This document shows, in pieces, positions 39,701-54,700 of a stretch of DNA of 64,000 bases. Both the position numbers and the translations under genes were made by a program. Origin of the DNA: Dermatophagoides farinae (taxonomy: Eukaryota > Arthropoda > Arachnida > Sarcoptiformes > Pyroglyphidae); assembly GCF_024713945.1 (NCBI RefSeq), contig NC_134686.1:124001-188000 (forward strand). Reading direction: 5' to 3'. The number at the start of each line of letters is the position of its first letter. The first letter of the stretch is position 1. The notes below the pieces were generated by a model. The model had not been told where the DNA came from, did no database searches, and saw nothing but the letters and a program-made list of their open reading frames with translations.

Positions 39701-42700
39701 GATTGAAAATCTGATGTTGTTTTTATTTTTATTTACTTTTCTCAAATGTTCGATGTTGTTGATTTTGACAACAACAACAACAACAACAACAATAAGAATT
39801 AGATGACGGAAAAAATCTTACTTTGATCCCATTGTGGGGGTGCGAAAGTCACAATCATAGAGGCCGGTAAATATTTGGCGCTAGTTTTTCCAGTTTGTAA
39901 AATAAATAATGAACAGACATTTATCATCGGCAGAAACAAAAAACATTTTCTCAATCGTGCAAAATTCAATGATATCCTGTGTTCTGAACACTTCTTTTTT
40001 TGGTTTGAAAACAAATTGAACATGTTTTTTTCATATTACGAATATGACACTTGTCAATAATTTTTCATTTTCTTTAATTCTGGTTTTTTTTCTAATGACC
40101 AGCTAGGTGCTTATTTGAAATCGATTCGCCATTCGTTTTATCCTGAAAAAATGTGTCGAAAAATTGTGATACATATTTTACCGTTGGTAAACAAAACAAA
40201 AAAATTATTTTATTTTATTCAATCGTTTCGTTTTTTTTTCGTTTGGTTGATTTGGATTTCAATTTTGACATTGTTTCCCTGTTTGATTCGTGGTGTTGCG
40301 GATTTTGTAGATCTTCTGCAATCAGAATCGATCACTTTAAGGGACAAAGAATAAGAGAAAGAAAACTTTTTTTTGTTTTGGTTTCTAGGAGACAGCTGGC
40401 TGTCATTCATAACCTCGGAGAATAAAAAGAAAAAGATTTTTTTTCTTTTTCGATGATTGAAACCGATTCCGCCCCCACATCGAAGTTAGTGAGTGAATGA
40501 AATCTGAATCGCATTCGTTTCTGTTTCTGTTTTCGATTTCAATTTCGTTTTTTCTCACAATTTTTTTATGAATTTTTCTTCTTAAATATTCTTCATTCTT
40601 TGAGTTGCTTATCCAAGCTTAGCATTTGCCATTTTTTTGTCATTTAAAAACATACAGTGATACGTCGATTTACGATTGTTTTTGTTGGACTAAATGGTCT
40701 ACTAAATAACATATCGATGGCCATAACATTAATCTGATCTTCTTCATCACATGATCTTTCTTTCTCTGAATTATCGGTAGTTGCATATCATTTGAAATTA
40801 TCATTTCATCATGCTGAATCTTGATGTTGCGTTGTGTAGAAATGTGCATATGTTCCAGTAATCATCAGCATCATTTGTATTAACAAACGAATATTGTATT
40901 TTGTATGCGTATTTCATCTTCATTTTTTGACATTATTCTGAAAAGATGACAAATACAGATGTGCACGTTTTTTTTTCTTTGTTTTGTTTTGTTTATTTCA
41001 CTTCAGTTCATTTCAATTTAGTTTTTTTTCTTATGGATCATCGTTGCTTCATGATGAAATGTTTCGATTCTTGTCTGAGTACATAGTTGAAAGAATTCGA
41101 TTGCTTGCACTTGGGCTTGCTTATCAAATCAAAAAATCATCATCAATATTTTTTCAGCTGATTTTCACTCAGATCAATTTGTCAATAAACCATGGTTGGT
41201 TTTTTCTGGCTTACTCTCATTATGAGAAATACGCCTTTTATTTTCTTGCTTCACCCATTGGTTTAGGTTAGATGATTTGTTTTCAATTTAGTTCCAAAAT
41301 TCATACACACACACACACGGCTAAATTCCAGGAAAGATAGAATTCATCATCTTGCTTATGGTATTGTTGTATTTGTTTCATTTTCTTTTTGTTCAAAAAA
41401 AATAGAAAAAGATTTGAATTTATTTTTATTTCGTTGTTTTTTTTTGAATTGCCGCCATATATACACACACACACTGATAGCATTCTCATCGGAAATTGAG
41501 ATTTTTTTCTGCTTTTCTAATGTTGTTGCTTTGGTCCGAGAGAAAATACTTCATTCCTTGGTTGACAATTAATTATTTTCTGATTTTGAATGAATTTTCT
41601 TAAACTTTAAATGCACCGAAATGAAGAACTGAGAAATAGCAGCAGACTCACTCGAGCATTTGATATTCTCAACGGAATTATTATTGAGAATGGCGAAGTA
41701 GTGAAATTTTCATTTCACATGGGCACATTAAACTATTTTGGGGCCTTGATTTTTTCTTTCTTTTTTTCGATTTACATTTTTTTTCTTTCTGTATTTCATT
41801 TTTGTCATCATCATTGATTACTGTTTCAAAAACAGATATATATCCCAAAAGTATTAATTTTCTTTTCAACAACTTGAACTGATTTTATTTATCTTGTTTT
41901 TTCTTTTTCTCTCTTTCTCTCTTTCTCTCTCTCTATTTTCATCCAATTTTCATCTCTAATACCCGACGAAACCGACAAAAACCATTATTACAAAATACCG
42001 GTGTTGAAACATCCGATGTTGTGAATAATGACAATAACACTAATAATATATTGTAGTAAAACCAAGCGAAGTGAGAATCACCCAGCTGACGCCAATATTG
42101 GTTGCCGGTGCCGATGCTTTGTTTGAATGTAATACGTTTGGATCACGACCAATGCCAATCATTTATTGGTTATTCGATGGCAATCGTTACGATACAAGAA
42201 TTCATGGTAAGTTTATGCCAATTTTTCATATCATTCATTTTTTTTGTTGTTGATAAAAAACTTGTTGAGATTGTGTGTGTGTGTGTTTAGTTTTAAGCTT
42301 TTTATGCATGTTGTTTTAACATTTGTAATTTTTTCTGCTCAACTATTTTGAAAACTTTTTTTCCCAGTTATTTATAGATAGATTTGATTTTCATTCATTT
42401 TTGTTGAAAAAATACAATATTATTAATTTAGAGAGAAATTTATTCTTTGTCCACATTTGAAATTGACTACTGTGGAATTTTGAATTTTTTTTCGTTCTCT
42501 TCAATTGAATCAGAGTTTTAGTGTATTTGCTGTTGATGGTTCTAGTGATTACGATGATGATAGATGAAAATTTTTCCCTTATGGAAACTTTAATGTGATG
42601 ATGACTGATTCCATTGATAATTCCTACTATGTAATCAAGTTATTTTACATTATTCATCATGTTTGCACATGATGATTCACTTTTGACTTTCCATATTCCA

Positions 42701-45700
42701 TTTCTATTTTTTTTTTTTTTTTTTTTGGCAAAGAAATTCATGGGATTAATTTTTTTTTTTTTTTGATAATAAAAAAAATAATTGCAATGAATAAAGTCAA
42801 GAATCAATGTTTGTCGTTGATAATGTTTTCAGTTTTTACCTGGAAAAACACAACCCTATATGGTGGTGGTTGATTTGTAGTTATTTTGTTTGAATTCTTG
42901 AACTCGGATATTTTTTTTTTTTGCATCGACAACGATGATAATAATGTTGTTGTTGTTGTTGTGCATCAAATAAATCGCCATGTTTTAATGTCCAAATGTT
43001 TGATGCATAAAACGCAATAGTATAGAATTCATCTATTTATGTTTGTCTGTGTTTGTATTTAGTTGAAGAATGTGACATTATTATCGTTATCGAGAATATC
43101 TAGCAATTGTTTAAATATTGACATTTCTGTATATATCACTAATATTAATCGTGATGATGATGTTTGTTCGGGTTTTCCTTCTGGACTTTATATGTTTTTT
43201 TTTCTCTCATTCAACTACTGTTTACTACTTTTTGCTCGATGTTGTCGTTGTTGTTGTTGACATTCAAAGTTGGAAAACATTTTTTTTTTTTTTTTTTTTG
43301 ATCTTCACTACTTTTTTTTCTGAATCAGACTTTGTGGTTCCGAAGGGTCTTGTTATTTTTGATTGGCTTTCATTTTTTTGTTGGTTTGTTTGTTCATATG
43401 TGACTGTTTTAGAATTTGGTCAAAATGAAAAAATTTAGTTTTCATTCCATCAAGTTGTTGTTGTTGTTGTTGTTTAATTGTCACAATTTCTCTCAGGTTT
43501 TTTCCTTTCTATTTCTTTACGCAAAATCCAGAATATGAAATTTTTTTATGCATTGAATATTTTGCGAAACTGTAAAGTTGTTGTTGCCATTTTCAACTAT
43601 TCTATATTGTTGACAATCAAGGATGGTAAGAAGTTTTTTTTCGCGTTGAAAATGAAAATAGAAATCCTCTTGAGTGTATTCAATCTTGGCTTCCTTTTGT
43701 CGTTTCATATAAATATATTCACTCTATGTCAAGTACACACTTTGATCGAATATTGTTTATTTTCTCTCACTCTCTCACTCTATCGTTATTATATTTCCGT
43801 ATTTAAGATTCAATTAAGAAAATTAAAATGAATCAATAAATGATATCAAGTGTTGAAAACATTATCAATAAACATTAGTTTGATGATGTGTCGATTTTTT
43901 GTTTTTTTTTTCGAAAAAATGGGCTTCGATTAATGTTGTCGATGGAATCCATTTAGCAATATGAAATGAACGTAATGAATAATACAAATAAATACATGTG
44001 AAGGGAATTGAATTGCAGAATTTTCATCTATATTCCGTTCTTGGAATTAAACAGGTTCAAAATGACATCATTTTTTGAGGCTTTTGTTTTTTTCATTTCT
44101 GTATATTTTTTTCGTTCATGATAAAATTAAATTGGATTATTTCTGTTCTCTCTCTTTATATATAATGTGGATGTGCATGTAGGTTTTTTTATATAAGAAA
44201 ATAACTTGCGATAGACAAATGGCAATCATAGAGCCCACACACACACACACCCATAATGATTTGGTTAGAAAATTTTTTTCTTTTGGTTTTTCATGCATTT
44301 TTCCAGAATTTTATATTAAATTTTCATGTTGATATTGAGTTCAAGTAAAAAAATCATCATGAACACACACAGGCAACAAGAATCTCATTTTCACTAACCA
44401 TTTATATGAAAAAAAACAAAAGAAAACAAAATCATTTGCCACACAAGTAGCGTAGGTAATGTTGTTTATCGTCGTTATATGGAATTTTTCATTTTTTCCA
44501 ACTTTGTTATCGTCGGTAACAATTATGATTATCTTGATGGTGATGCAAAAAAATTTTTGATACAAATTATATGATTGTAACCATTGTTTTTTCTGTGATT
44601 CTACACACTTGATGTGTTATCATCATCATCATGGCGATAATAAAATAAAATAAAATTCTATTCATTCGGATGAATTTTTTTGTTCGGTTGGTTGGCAACA
44701 ATTTGATGATATTTATTCCATCTACTCGAAATTGATCGAAAAATTGAGTTGTCCATTTATATTTTTTTCCTTGTAAATCAATGGACCCAACGGCAGAAAT
44801 AATAATATTCACCTATTTTTTCATCGTTGTCATGGCTGATTTTTTTTTTCATTTCTCTATCCACACAACACACAGAAAAAATCTCAATTTTGCAATTTTT
44901 TTTTCTTTGCATCTTTCATTCTTTGTCCTTTTTTGACTTATCAATGATCTCATCGATTGTCACATGCACACACACACCCTAACATTGTTTGGTACATTGT
45001 TCGGTTGACAGTTTTGCCTTGTTATTGTTGTTTATATTTGCATTTCTTTTCTTTTCTGTCTTCAATGTTTATCTATGGCCTTGTTCGTTTTGAATTGTTC
45101 ATGTCACACACTGTTCAGCGGGTATCATGTATATTCTTAAATATGGAAGTGAAGCAAACATAATTTTCCACATTTAGCTATTATATATTGTTGTTGTTGT
45201 GTGCGTGATTTATGAAGGAAAATAACGAACCAATGACAGTACTGAAGTGACTGAATGGTGGCCATTTATGGTGGATGAAGATTTTAACGTCTTCTTTTTC
45301 CATTGACAATCATTGAATCAAAACACATCAAAATTGAATGAATCCATTTTTTGATCGCCACTTTCTTTTGTCCGCTGCAATAATATTGATTGGCTTCCAC
45401 TTTTAACGTCGTTGTTGTTGTTTTTTTTCTCGAATTCTTGATGTTAAATGTCAACCCAAATCATAATATGATGATTATTATTTATAAATCGTTCAACTCT
45501 GATAAATTGGACGTCATGTTTATTTTTTTTCACTTATCAATTCACCTAGGAATGATGACTGTGAATCAATGCTTGAATCGTTTCTCAAGTTGATGATCAT
45601 TAATCGTTTATTTTGATTATGATGATGAAGTTGATCGCTTATCACTTGAATTATTTTGAGCCATAGCTATAGCGTTTCCAGTTATGATCTTTATTTCTTT

Positions 45701-48700
45701 TCCTTGCTCTAATTTTATTTTCTTATCATTTTTTCATATTTATTAACAACTTTGGTGATAATGATAATGATGACCCATTGCCATTTTTTTTGGAGACGAT
45801 TTTATCGATCACAGTATGTGTTCGTTTTAGAATTCAAATTTTTCCTTTCTGGTTGCTCTCTTTTCAATTCGATGAGCCAAAATTCATGTGAAAATTTTCA
45901 TTCTGCTCAGTTGTATATATTATCCGCATTGCACACGATTCAAACAAAGGATCAAAAAATTCATGGAATTTACAGAAAATGAAACGTACACATATCATCA
46001 TCATCATCATCATCATGAATTTAAAAAAATAAAAAGAGAATCATGAATAGAGATCCCTTGAAACGAACAAAAAAAGCATTTATTCCCCTGAAAAATTCTT
46101 TGTTTTTTTGTTTTGCATTGATATGTTTTATTTCGAAAGCAAAAAAAATTATTTATTATCACTGAAAACGGTCCATTTTGTTTGCTGCTTACGGCGGCAA
46201 TAACAATCTATAATGATTATGATGATTGTAATGATGATAATGATTGCGATGGATATGGAGAAGTGATCATTGTTTTGAATTATCATCATTATTCTTTTCG
46301 TCCTATTACTCACAGCGGTATCATTGTTTTTCTTCATTCTCGCCATCTATTAATAAGTGGATTCATAACGATAATTTCTGGATTTTAGGTTTTCAGACGA
46401 GCAACTAATTTTTTCTCTTTCTTGGACTCGCTATGATTAAGATGTTAGCATTGTCTTTTTTTCTGGTACTACAACAGTATCATAGAGTTGACAGAATTTC
46501 TTCATTTGTCATTATGTGATTATGAGATCTTGATTCGTTAAGTTTATCAGACCAGAAATCAAACAAATAAACAAGAAGAACTATTGTGAAATTTGTTTTT
46601 TTTTGTTGTCTTCCAATTCAATCATATACAGCTAGAATTATATATCACATAGCAGATGTTGCTACTACTTTTAGTGGTGACTTTCTCTCCTTTTTATTTT
46701 GTTCATCTCTATTTCTATACGTTTTTTATTTACTTAAACTCCTGAAAAGAGCCTTATAGGTTTCTGTAGACTTTCTTTTTTGGATTTACTTTCTAATTAA
46801 CTTTCTAGCTTTTTATACAGTGGTTTTTTTCTTCAGTCTTTCTGTGGCAAACCAACCTTTGATGGTGGTGGTGATGATGAAATCTGATGTAATAAGATGT
46901 TATATGAAAAGAAGAATTTTCATTAAAGTAAAAAGAAAAAAAGTCGCGATTTTAGGGTACAAATACAAATACAAATATATATTATTTACGACAATAATAA
47001 CAACTTGTGAATGAATTGGAAAAGTTCATAAACAGAAATGAGCATTTTAAGTAAAAACCTTTCGAATAAGTTATTTATTACATTTGATTGTACCGAAACC
47101 GGCCATCAACCGAACCATTTTGTTCTTGAAAGTTTTTTGTTGGCTAGGGAGCTTTCTGTATGATTGTTTCTTGGTAATGAAATCCAATTCTGTAGAATTT
47201 CCTGTGTTTTTTTTATCAAAAACCATGATCAAGACAAATTTATTCTGTCAAAATATTTATCGGTTTTCCATCCAATGATGATGATTGCACAAAATACAGT
47301 GGTACCACGGTTTCTGGTTGCTTCGGATAACTTTGAATGTTTTTCTTTCAAAACGATTCATCATCATCATCAACTATATGTTTTAGAACGCCATTTATTT
47401 ATTTAACCCGTTCAAAAAATGGACATTGAAGAATGTTGTCTGGAAAATCAGTAAATGAAATGCAAATTCATTATCAAGGAGAAGCTAGAAAATGTTGTAG
47501 ACCAATTGATATGATTAATGATCAAATGTAGATATAAAACACTGGTTGTCTATAAAATGAAATGAACCAGAACTTTGTTGGCCATGCTATTTGGAAAATT
47601 TATGTTTTTTTATATTTGAATCTCAGACTGAATTTTTTCTTTTTGCTTTGTCCTTTGAAAAATTCATTTTCTAAATTGTTTGTTTGTTAATTTGTTGATC
47701 AGTAAAGAAATGACAATGTTGATGATCAAGTATTAGAAAAAACAAACTTGGATCTCTGATTATTATAAAGTTGTTTACAATTCTGTTTGCTAGATTCTGG
47801 TCAGATCCTTTTTTCACTGTTCTGGTTCGTTTCCACTTACTTATCATCCTTATTATTTCCTTTTTTTTGTTTTTATTTTTGGTTCAGTTGGTTTTCTTTC
47901 TTGAGATGAGATGATTGAACGATCATGATCACGATGATGATGATCGGTTTCCATGTGAATTTTGGACGTCTGGAATTTCATGAATACCAAGCCAGATACA
48001 AATAATCCAAATAGTTTGTTGCTTTTTGTTGTTTTTGTTGCTTCCCCTTAGTTTTTTGTTGATTATTTTCGGTTCTCTTGTTTTGTTTCATGTATGTGTG
48101 TGTTTGTTTGTTTTTATAAGTTTCAGGGTCTTAACTCAATATATTTATATTTATTTGTGTGTCCTCAACATATCATTATTCAATGAATTGATGCCATTGG
48201 GGAATTTTTTCATCTTCTTTGGTAGCCGGAATAAAAATAATAATAACAATAACAACAATAACAACAACAACAACAACAACAACATTATACATTTTAAAAG
48301 ACAATCTATCCGATTTCAATTTCGAGCTTCGATGGATGATGATTTTGTTGTTGTTTTTCCACTAAAACATAAACACAAAAAACAATTTACAATTTATAAT
48401 CCTTGGATATGTCCATTCATCCATCCAGTTCAGTTGTCCATAGTTGCAATTGAATTAAACATTGTCATTTTGTTTGTTTGAATGAAACAAAAATGTAACA
48501 ACAACAACCGGAAACGAAAACTTGAAACTAATTATCATCATTGATTCTTTGCTGTTATTGACAAAAGATTCCTCTTTTTATAACGGTTAACAAGAACAAT
48601 TTTACGTGCATGTCGACAAGACATCGTCTGATAAGGGTTCATCATCGATTTGATCGTATAATTTTCGTTCTGATGTGTATTTTTTTTTCTTTTTAAAAAA

Positions 48701-51700
48701 TACATGTATTATCCATACAACAAATCGACAAACGAACGTTTACATTATGCAAATTGGATTCATCATCATCAACATTTCTGATTCATTCATTTACATTCTC
48801 ATCTATTCACGGCATTTTTTCTTTTAATTTTTCTATACAAAATTCTTTCATCTAGTTTCTTTTCCATTGTTTCAAATCATTTAGACAGTTTCTAGTTTAA
48901 ATAATTTTTTCATACCATTGTGATCAATTCTAGTTTCTTAGTTACATCAACGTTTGTTGAAACTTAATTCGAGATTTGATGTCCACTCAAAAGTTTCAAG
49001 TTGTCTCTTCACAACGACATAAATCAAAATGTGTTTCACCTGTATTCTTTTTTTCTCGTCTAAAGTCTAGACAGGAGTCATTCCAAAAAAAAACTGTGAA
49101 TTGTCCATGAATTCAATGAAACTTTACTCTACTTTTTACTGAGAAAAAAAAGATGGAAATTCTTTGTCTAATTATCTAAATTAAAAACTTTTTTTTTTGT
49201 ACATTAAGCAGTACAATAAATTATCCAAAACAGAATGAAAAAAAACAAAGCTTCCTAGAAATGTACAATTCATTTTTAATTTGAAAATGATCGTGAATTG
49301 TAATTGAAATCAGAAAACAATCGAATAAACCTTGAAATGATGTTGATGGCGAAAAAATTTTCATCAATTTGAATTAGTTTGGCCTAGTTAAATCCGTTAA
49401 TAATCTAATGAGGGGGAGGGCAGAAATGAAAATTGTTCCGTGTTGGATATTTATTATAACGAACAAACGAACAGCAAAAAAAATGTCTCAAGATTGATCG
49501 TTTGTTATCAATTAATTTTATCATTACGGTTGATTCATTTCATCCTCTCATTGTCTCGACATGAGAATGATTCGAAATTCCATTGAATTATTTTGATTGA
49601 ATTAAAGTTTTTTTTCTCTCATTTCCTCCGATGAAGATACACACAATGCACACATATGCATTCAATAAATAGTTTTTCGGAAATGAATGAGAATTAGATT
49701 TATGAATTCTTTGTGTGTGTGTGTAATATAAAATTGAAAATGACTGAAAATAATCATACGCCAGCACAAACATAAATACACCGTACGTGTACAAAGAAAA
49801 TTCGATGGCAAATCATTTATTAAGCATTAAAATTGTTCATTCATTTAACTGAGTTGGTTTTCTAATGAATAAAAATAAAATGGCAAAAGATGCTATCCTA
49901 ATGCGGAAACCTTATTTTATTTTTTTTGTGCAAATTTTGCCATTCTCTTCCATTATACATTTTAGTTTAGTTTAGTTTAGTTTTTATTTCATTCATTTTT
50001 TTTTCGTTTTTCGTTCTTGGATTCAATTTTAAACGCCGAAACATTTTAAGGGAAAAAAATCATTCTAAAACAAAATCCTCTGAAACTGCAAAAAAACAAC
50101 AAGAGTGCCAGAGAGAGAAACAAGATTAGAAATAGAGATTGATTAGGAATAAATGAATGTTTGATTTTCATTTTCAGCACAATCACAGAGAGCAGACTAA
50201 GAAGATAGGAAGTCGATTCATTTAATTTCATTTTATCGAAGGCAGAATGTTTGAAAAAAACGAAGAATTCTTTTGACATTTTCAAGCATGATGACTAACT
50301 ACTCAAGTTTTTCTTTTTTTGTCCTGTACTGAAATAATCGTTTCGCAATGTTTGTTCATTTGAAACAAGTGATTGACACAAGACCAATATCAAAATAGAT
50401 GATCAAACGAAATAATTCCACACAGGCAACAACAAGTAAAACATTAGGATGGTAAAGTTTGAAAACTTTTTTTCAAAAAACAATTGGGGCAAAACAAAAT
50501 CGTATCTTTTTTTGCTTGTGTATACAAACTTTTTCTCTTCATCGGAAACAGTTTCATCATTTCATGATCATGATCAGTTGAAAACACTATCCACCGACAA
50601 TCGAAATTTAATAAATAAATTGGAATTGAAATTGAAAAAAAGGATAAACCATCATCATTTGATTCATTTGCACTATATCATTATCTGGAGCTTATAAATA
50701 ATTCAACCAATCTGAAATGATGACAATGTCAAGACCTGTATGACATGTGCTATACATGTGATTGGTATAGATTACATGATGATGATGAAAATATGTCGTT
50801 TGTTCGAGTTGTAACTGCCCATCATTCCCGGTAAAAATTGAATAGGTGAATGTCGTTTTTCACCGTCAGTATTCATTAATTAACCTAACATACTAGACTC
50901 GTGATGTCGGTGAAAAATATCAATTAATGCCCGAGATTTTTCATGTCCTCCTTCTTTTTTGCCGTTTTGTTTCATTATTCACTTTGAAGTTTAGTTCAGA
51001 AAAATATGATGATAGCAATTAAATATTTCTTTCTGTGATCCATCCTTCCACTTCATTTGTACGCTATTTTTTCTTTGTGTGTGTGTGTGTTTGAGAGCAA
51101 GTTTTTAAGTGTTCACTTGATAATGATGATGATCATTGAATTTATATTTTTCATTCATGAATTCTGGGTTGATACTAATTGACAATAGCAATTTGAAAGA
51201 ATGTGGGTGCATTCAGGTGGGCGGTTTGTTCAGTAATAATAAATTTGAAGATCATTTTTTCCGATGAATGATGGATCGAGTGAAATTGAGCAAGAAAGCA
51301 AGCAACAAAAAAAGAGAAAAAACAATATTCCTTGAAACAATATTCACTATAAACATCTTTGTTTTTCAAAAATTTTATCATTATTTTGCTTCCAATTATT
51401 CTGACAACAGCAACGAATAGAATAAAAAGTGTGAAAAAATTTTCATTTTGTTTTTGTTTGATTTTTTTTATTTTTCATTCTGTTGTTACTTAAATCGAAT
51501 TTATTTTCTCTTTCTCTCACCATTTAACCGATCGATTTGTTATTTGTTTCGTTGAAAAAAAAATACCAGGTGAACAACAAACAGGCAGTACGATAACATT
51601 ACGCCTAGAGCGACACCATCGTGGCATGATTGTCGAATGTATTACTGAGAATCTTCGTATACCAAATTCAGCCATCCGTGATCAATTGACTCTTGATGTT

Positions 51701-54700
51701 CAATGTAAGTTTCAATTTTCTTTTATTTTTATTTTTATTTTTTTTTTTGTTTATTAGCTACTGGCTAGTCCGTTGTCAAGACAAACTGTTCATCCATGTT
51801 TGTGTTTGAAACCTGAAAATGATTGCGGACAAAGAATTAATATGAGAAAAGATTGACCAAAGATCCATCATGATCATCATTATTATGATGATCATAGTTA
51901 GAGCCAGAAAAATATAAAAAAATCTTGAAAAATTACATTCTTGTTCATCTCATATTGCCGTATGAAATAATTGATTTTGAACAACAAAAAAAAAATTGAA
52001 AATCCTGTATGAAAGATGCACCATTTTTTTTAGTCATTTTTGTTTATAACTTTGATAAATGATTTTATTTTACATAGAATTCGGACTTTCCGCTTTTTTT
52101 TTCTTCAAGGTAGATGAATTTCCTGAAGTTTTCATAGAAGAAAATAATTAATTTTTTTTTGTATCAAACGAGAAAAAAACGATACATTTTTATTCAATGT
52201 CCATATACCTTAGATTTTTTTCTGATTTTTTTATTTTTTATTTTTTTTTTTTTTGGTTCAAACTTGACAGCCTTATTATTGAAAATGTAAGCCATTGTCA
52301 TGATTCTTACATCTTTTTTATTCATTCATTCATTTTTTTGATCATTTATTTTCACAATCGGTTCGATTATTGCAGTACAAACATTCAATATATTAGATCG
52401 ATGAAAGCCTGGTCTTGTGTTTATGTCAGAAAAAAACTAAACATTGCCAATTTTCATTACTTGGAAATTGTTAAAGATTCTTGGATCGAATAGCATAGCA
52501 CCAATACTAATAATAATATTGATGATGATAAGATGAACAAGTAATTATTATTTTAGTCTCGATATCATACGATATACGACCACCATGAAAAAAAACAAAA
52601 CCAAAACCAGAAACCAGAAATATTGTGAAACTAAAACGTAACTGATGACATTTTTGTATCTGGACAATTTTTTCTCTTCTTTCGACGTGTGTCTCTATTT
52701 ATGTTTTCACACACACACACACATACATAGTGGATCAAAATGATTTTGGTTTGTCTTGTATTTTCTGTTTAAACTTTGTTACTACATGTCGTATTGATCA
52801 ATTCCATTTTTTTCCATGTCCATGTATTATGTGTGTGATGGTTTTCATCGTTGATTATGATAATAATCCATGGTGGATTCTCTTTCTTTTTGTTTTACCA
52901 CACTGACACATAGCATTTTTATTTGTATTCGATTTTGTTTTAGATTATTACATACATTCGTCAGTCTGGATAGTTGTTAAATCCTTCTATAGCTATAGCT
53001 GTAATGATCCTATAGAAACACAAAAAACACCAAGACTTGTTGTTGTCACACATTCTAGACTATTATTCTTTTATTTTGAAATTGTTTTTTTTTTTTTTTG
53101 GTTGCCGCTCGAGGACAATCAATGCATTTGGATGTTTGAAAAAATTGCAAAAAAAAACAAGAAATAAGATAAGAGAATATAAAGATGAAAAAAGATACTA
53201 GAAAGCTTGAAGCTTGTGTTTCCATCGAAATTGCAATGAAATTCACCTGGAAAAAATGATTCACGCTATTTCTTTTTAATTCAATTTCGATTGTTATTAT
53301 CATTTCGATAAACTAAGATAAATTCAATAGTAGTGATTTCTGTTTAACATTTAAAATTTCTCTATCAAATAGTCTAGATATTAAAGATTTTTTAAATGAT
53401 GTAAAAAATATACTTGAAAAAAAAGTTTTTCATTACAACATATACATGTATGTATTGTCAGTGTGCTTGAAGTTGAGTGAAAATGAAAACTTTGCTTGTT
53501 TTTTATTCGTTATCAAATATTTCATTCAAGTTATACAAGTCCATTAACTTGTACGACTTGATAACTATATCTATATGGATGATAATGATATAGAATAATG
53601 TCACGAAAATATATGCTGAGTAATGTATTCCAAGAAGAACTCGAATACAAGATGTATCGTTTGCATGTTTGCAAGTGTACGCTTTATGGATTGTTTTCGT
53701 TTTTTTTTTTTGCTGAAATCTAACGAATACTGTACTTGAGATTTTATATTGTAAATTTGTCATAAAATGATTATTTGATGATTTCATTGATAAGCTGATG
53801 TGTTTGCTGAACAAGTTATTCTGTGTCAATATCATCATCATCGTCACGATCGAAACATTAGAATGCACTAATAATGCATCTATGCTCAATTGATGATCAT
53901 CTATGATCATCTATGTGGTTCAAATATTCGATAGAATGAATTTATTTATTGACGTTTTTCATTTCAATTCTGATCATTCTGATCTACCATTGGTCAATGA
54001 TATTCGATCAACTAAAAATCAAAATCGATTCGTAATTTCTGAAAATGTCTGAGTTCGATTGTCTGTCCATTGTTTTATTCTTGTTGCTCCAGCAAATGAA
54101 TGAATTTCGAATGATTCGCAAAATTTATCATCAAACTGACAAACTTGACCAAAAGAAAAATGAGAATGAAAATAAACACGATTGACAGGAGAAAAAAGAA
54201 AAATTTCAACTTGAAAACAAAACCAGAAAATGCTTTGGCCATATTTTTTTGACAATTTTTTTTTATTTCGTTGTTTGTTTGTTTGCGTCTTACAATTTTT
54301 TGGTTCTTTCCATTTGAGCATTCTACTATATATATCGATGTAAGTCAGTCAGTCTGTCTACCAATTCCTTATGATCATCTTGACAATGTTAATGGAGTTG
54401 TGTGCTTTATTTTTTTCCATTGTAATCATCATTGTTGTTGCTTGTTGGCTGAAATGATGATGATGGTGTGTGTCTGCGTGGATACCAGCAAAAAAGCAAA
54501 AGTTAACTGTAATTGGCAACAATGATGATGATCATCATCAATGATCGCTACCATTTAAACCATATTTTACGCTTCAATATTCTATTGTCAGTTTCTTTTT
54601 TACTATTTTTTTTTGTATACAGGATTTTCTTTTTTTTTCTCTTTTCTTTCCACAAAAAAATGGCCAGGCAATTTCTCTTTTTTTTGATGATGATCACGAT

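Noticed and set aside
48026-48481. 151-codon plus-strand frame
   Set aside because: Begins at a non-ATG codon and is dominated by a poly-Asn microsatellite and Phe/Leu runs. No splice or family support.
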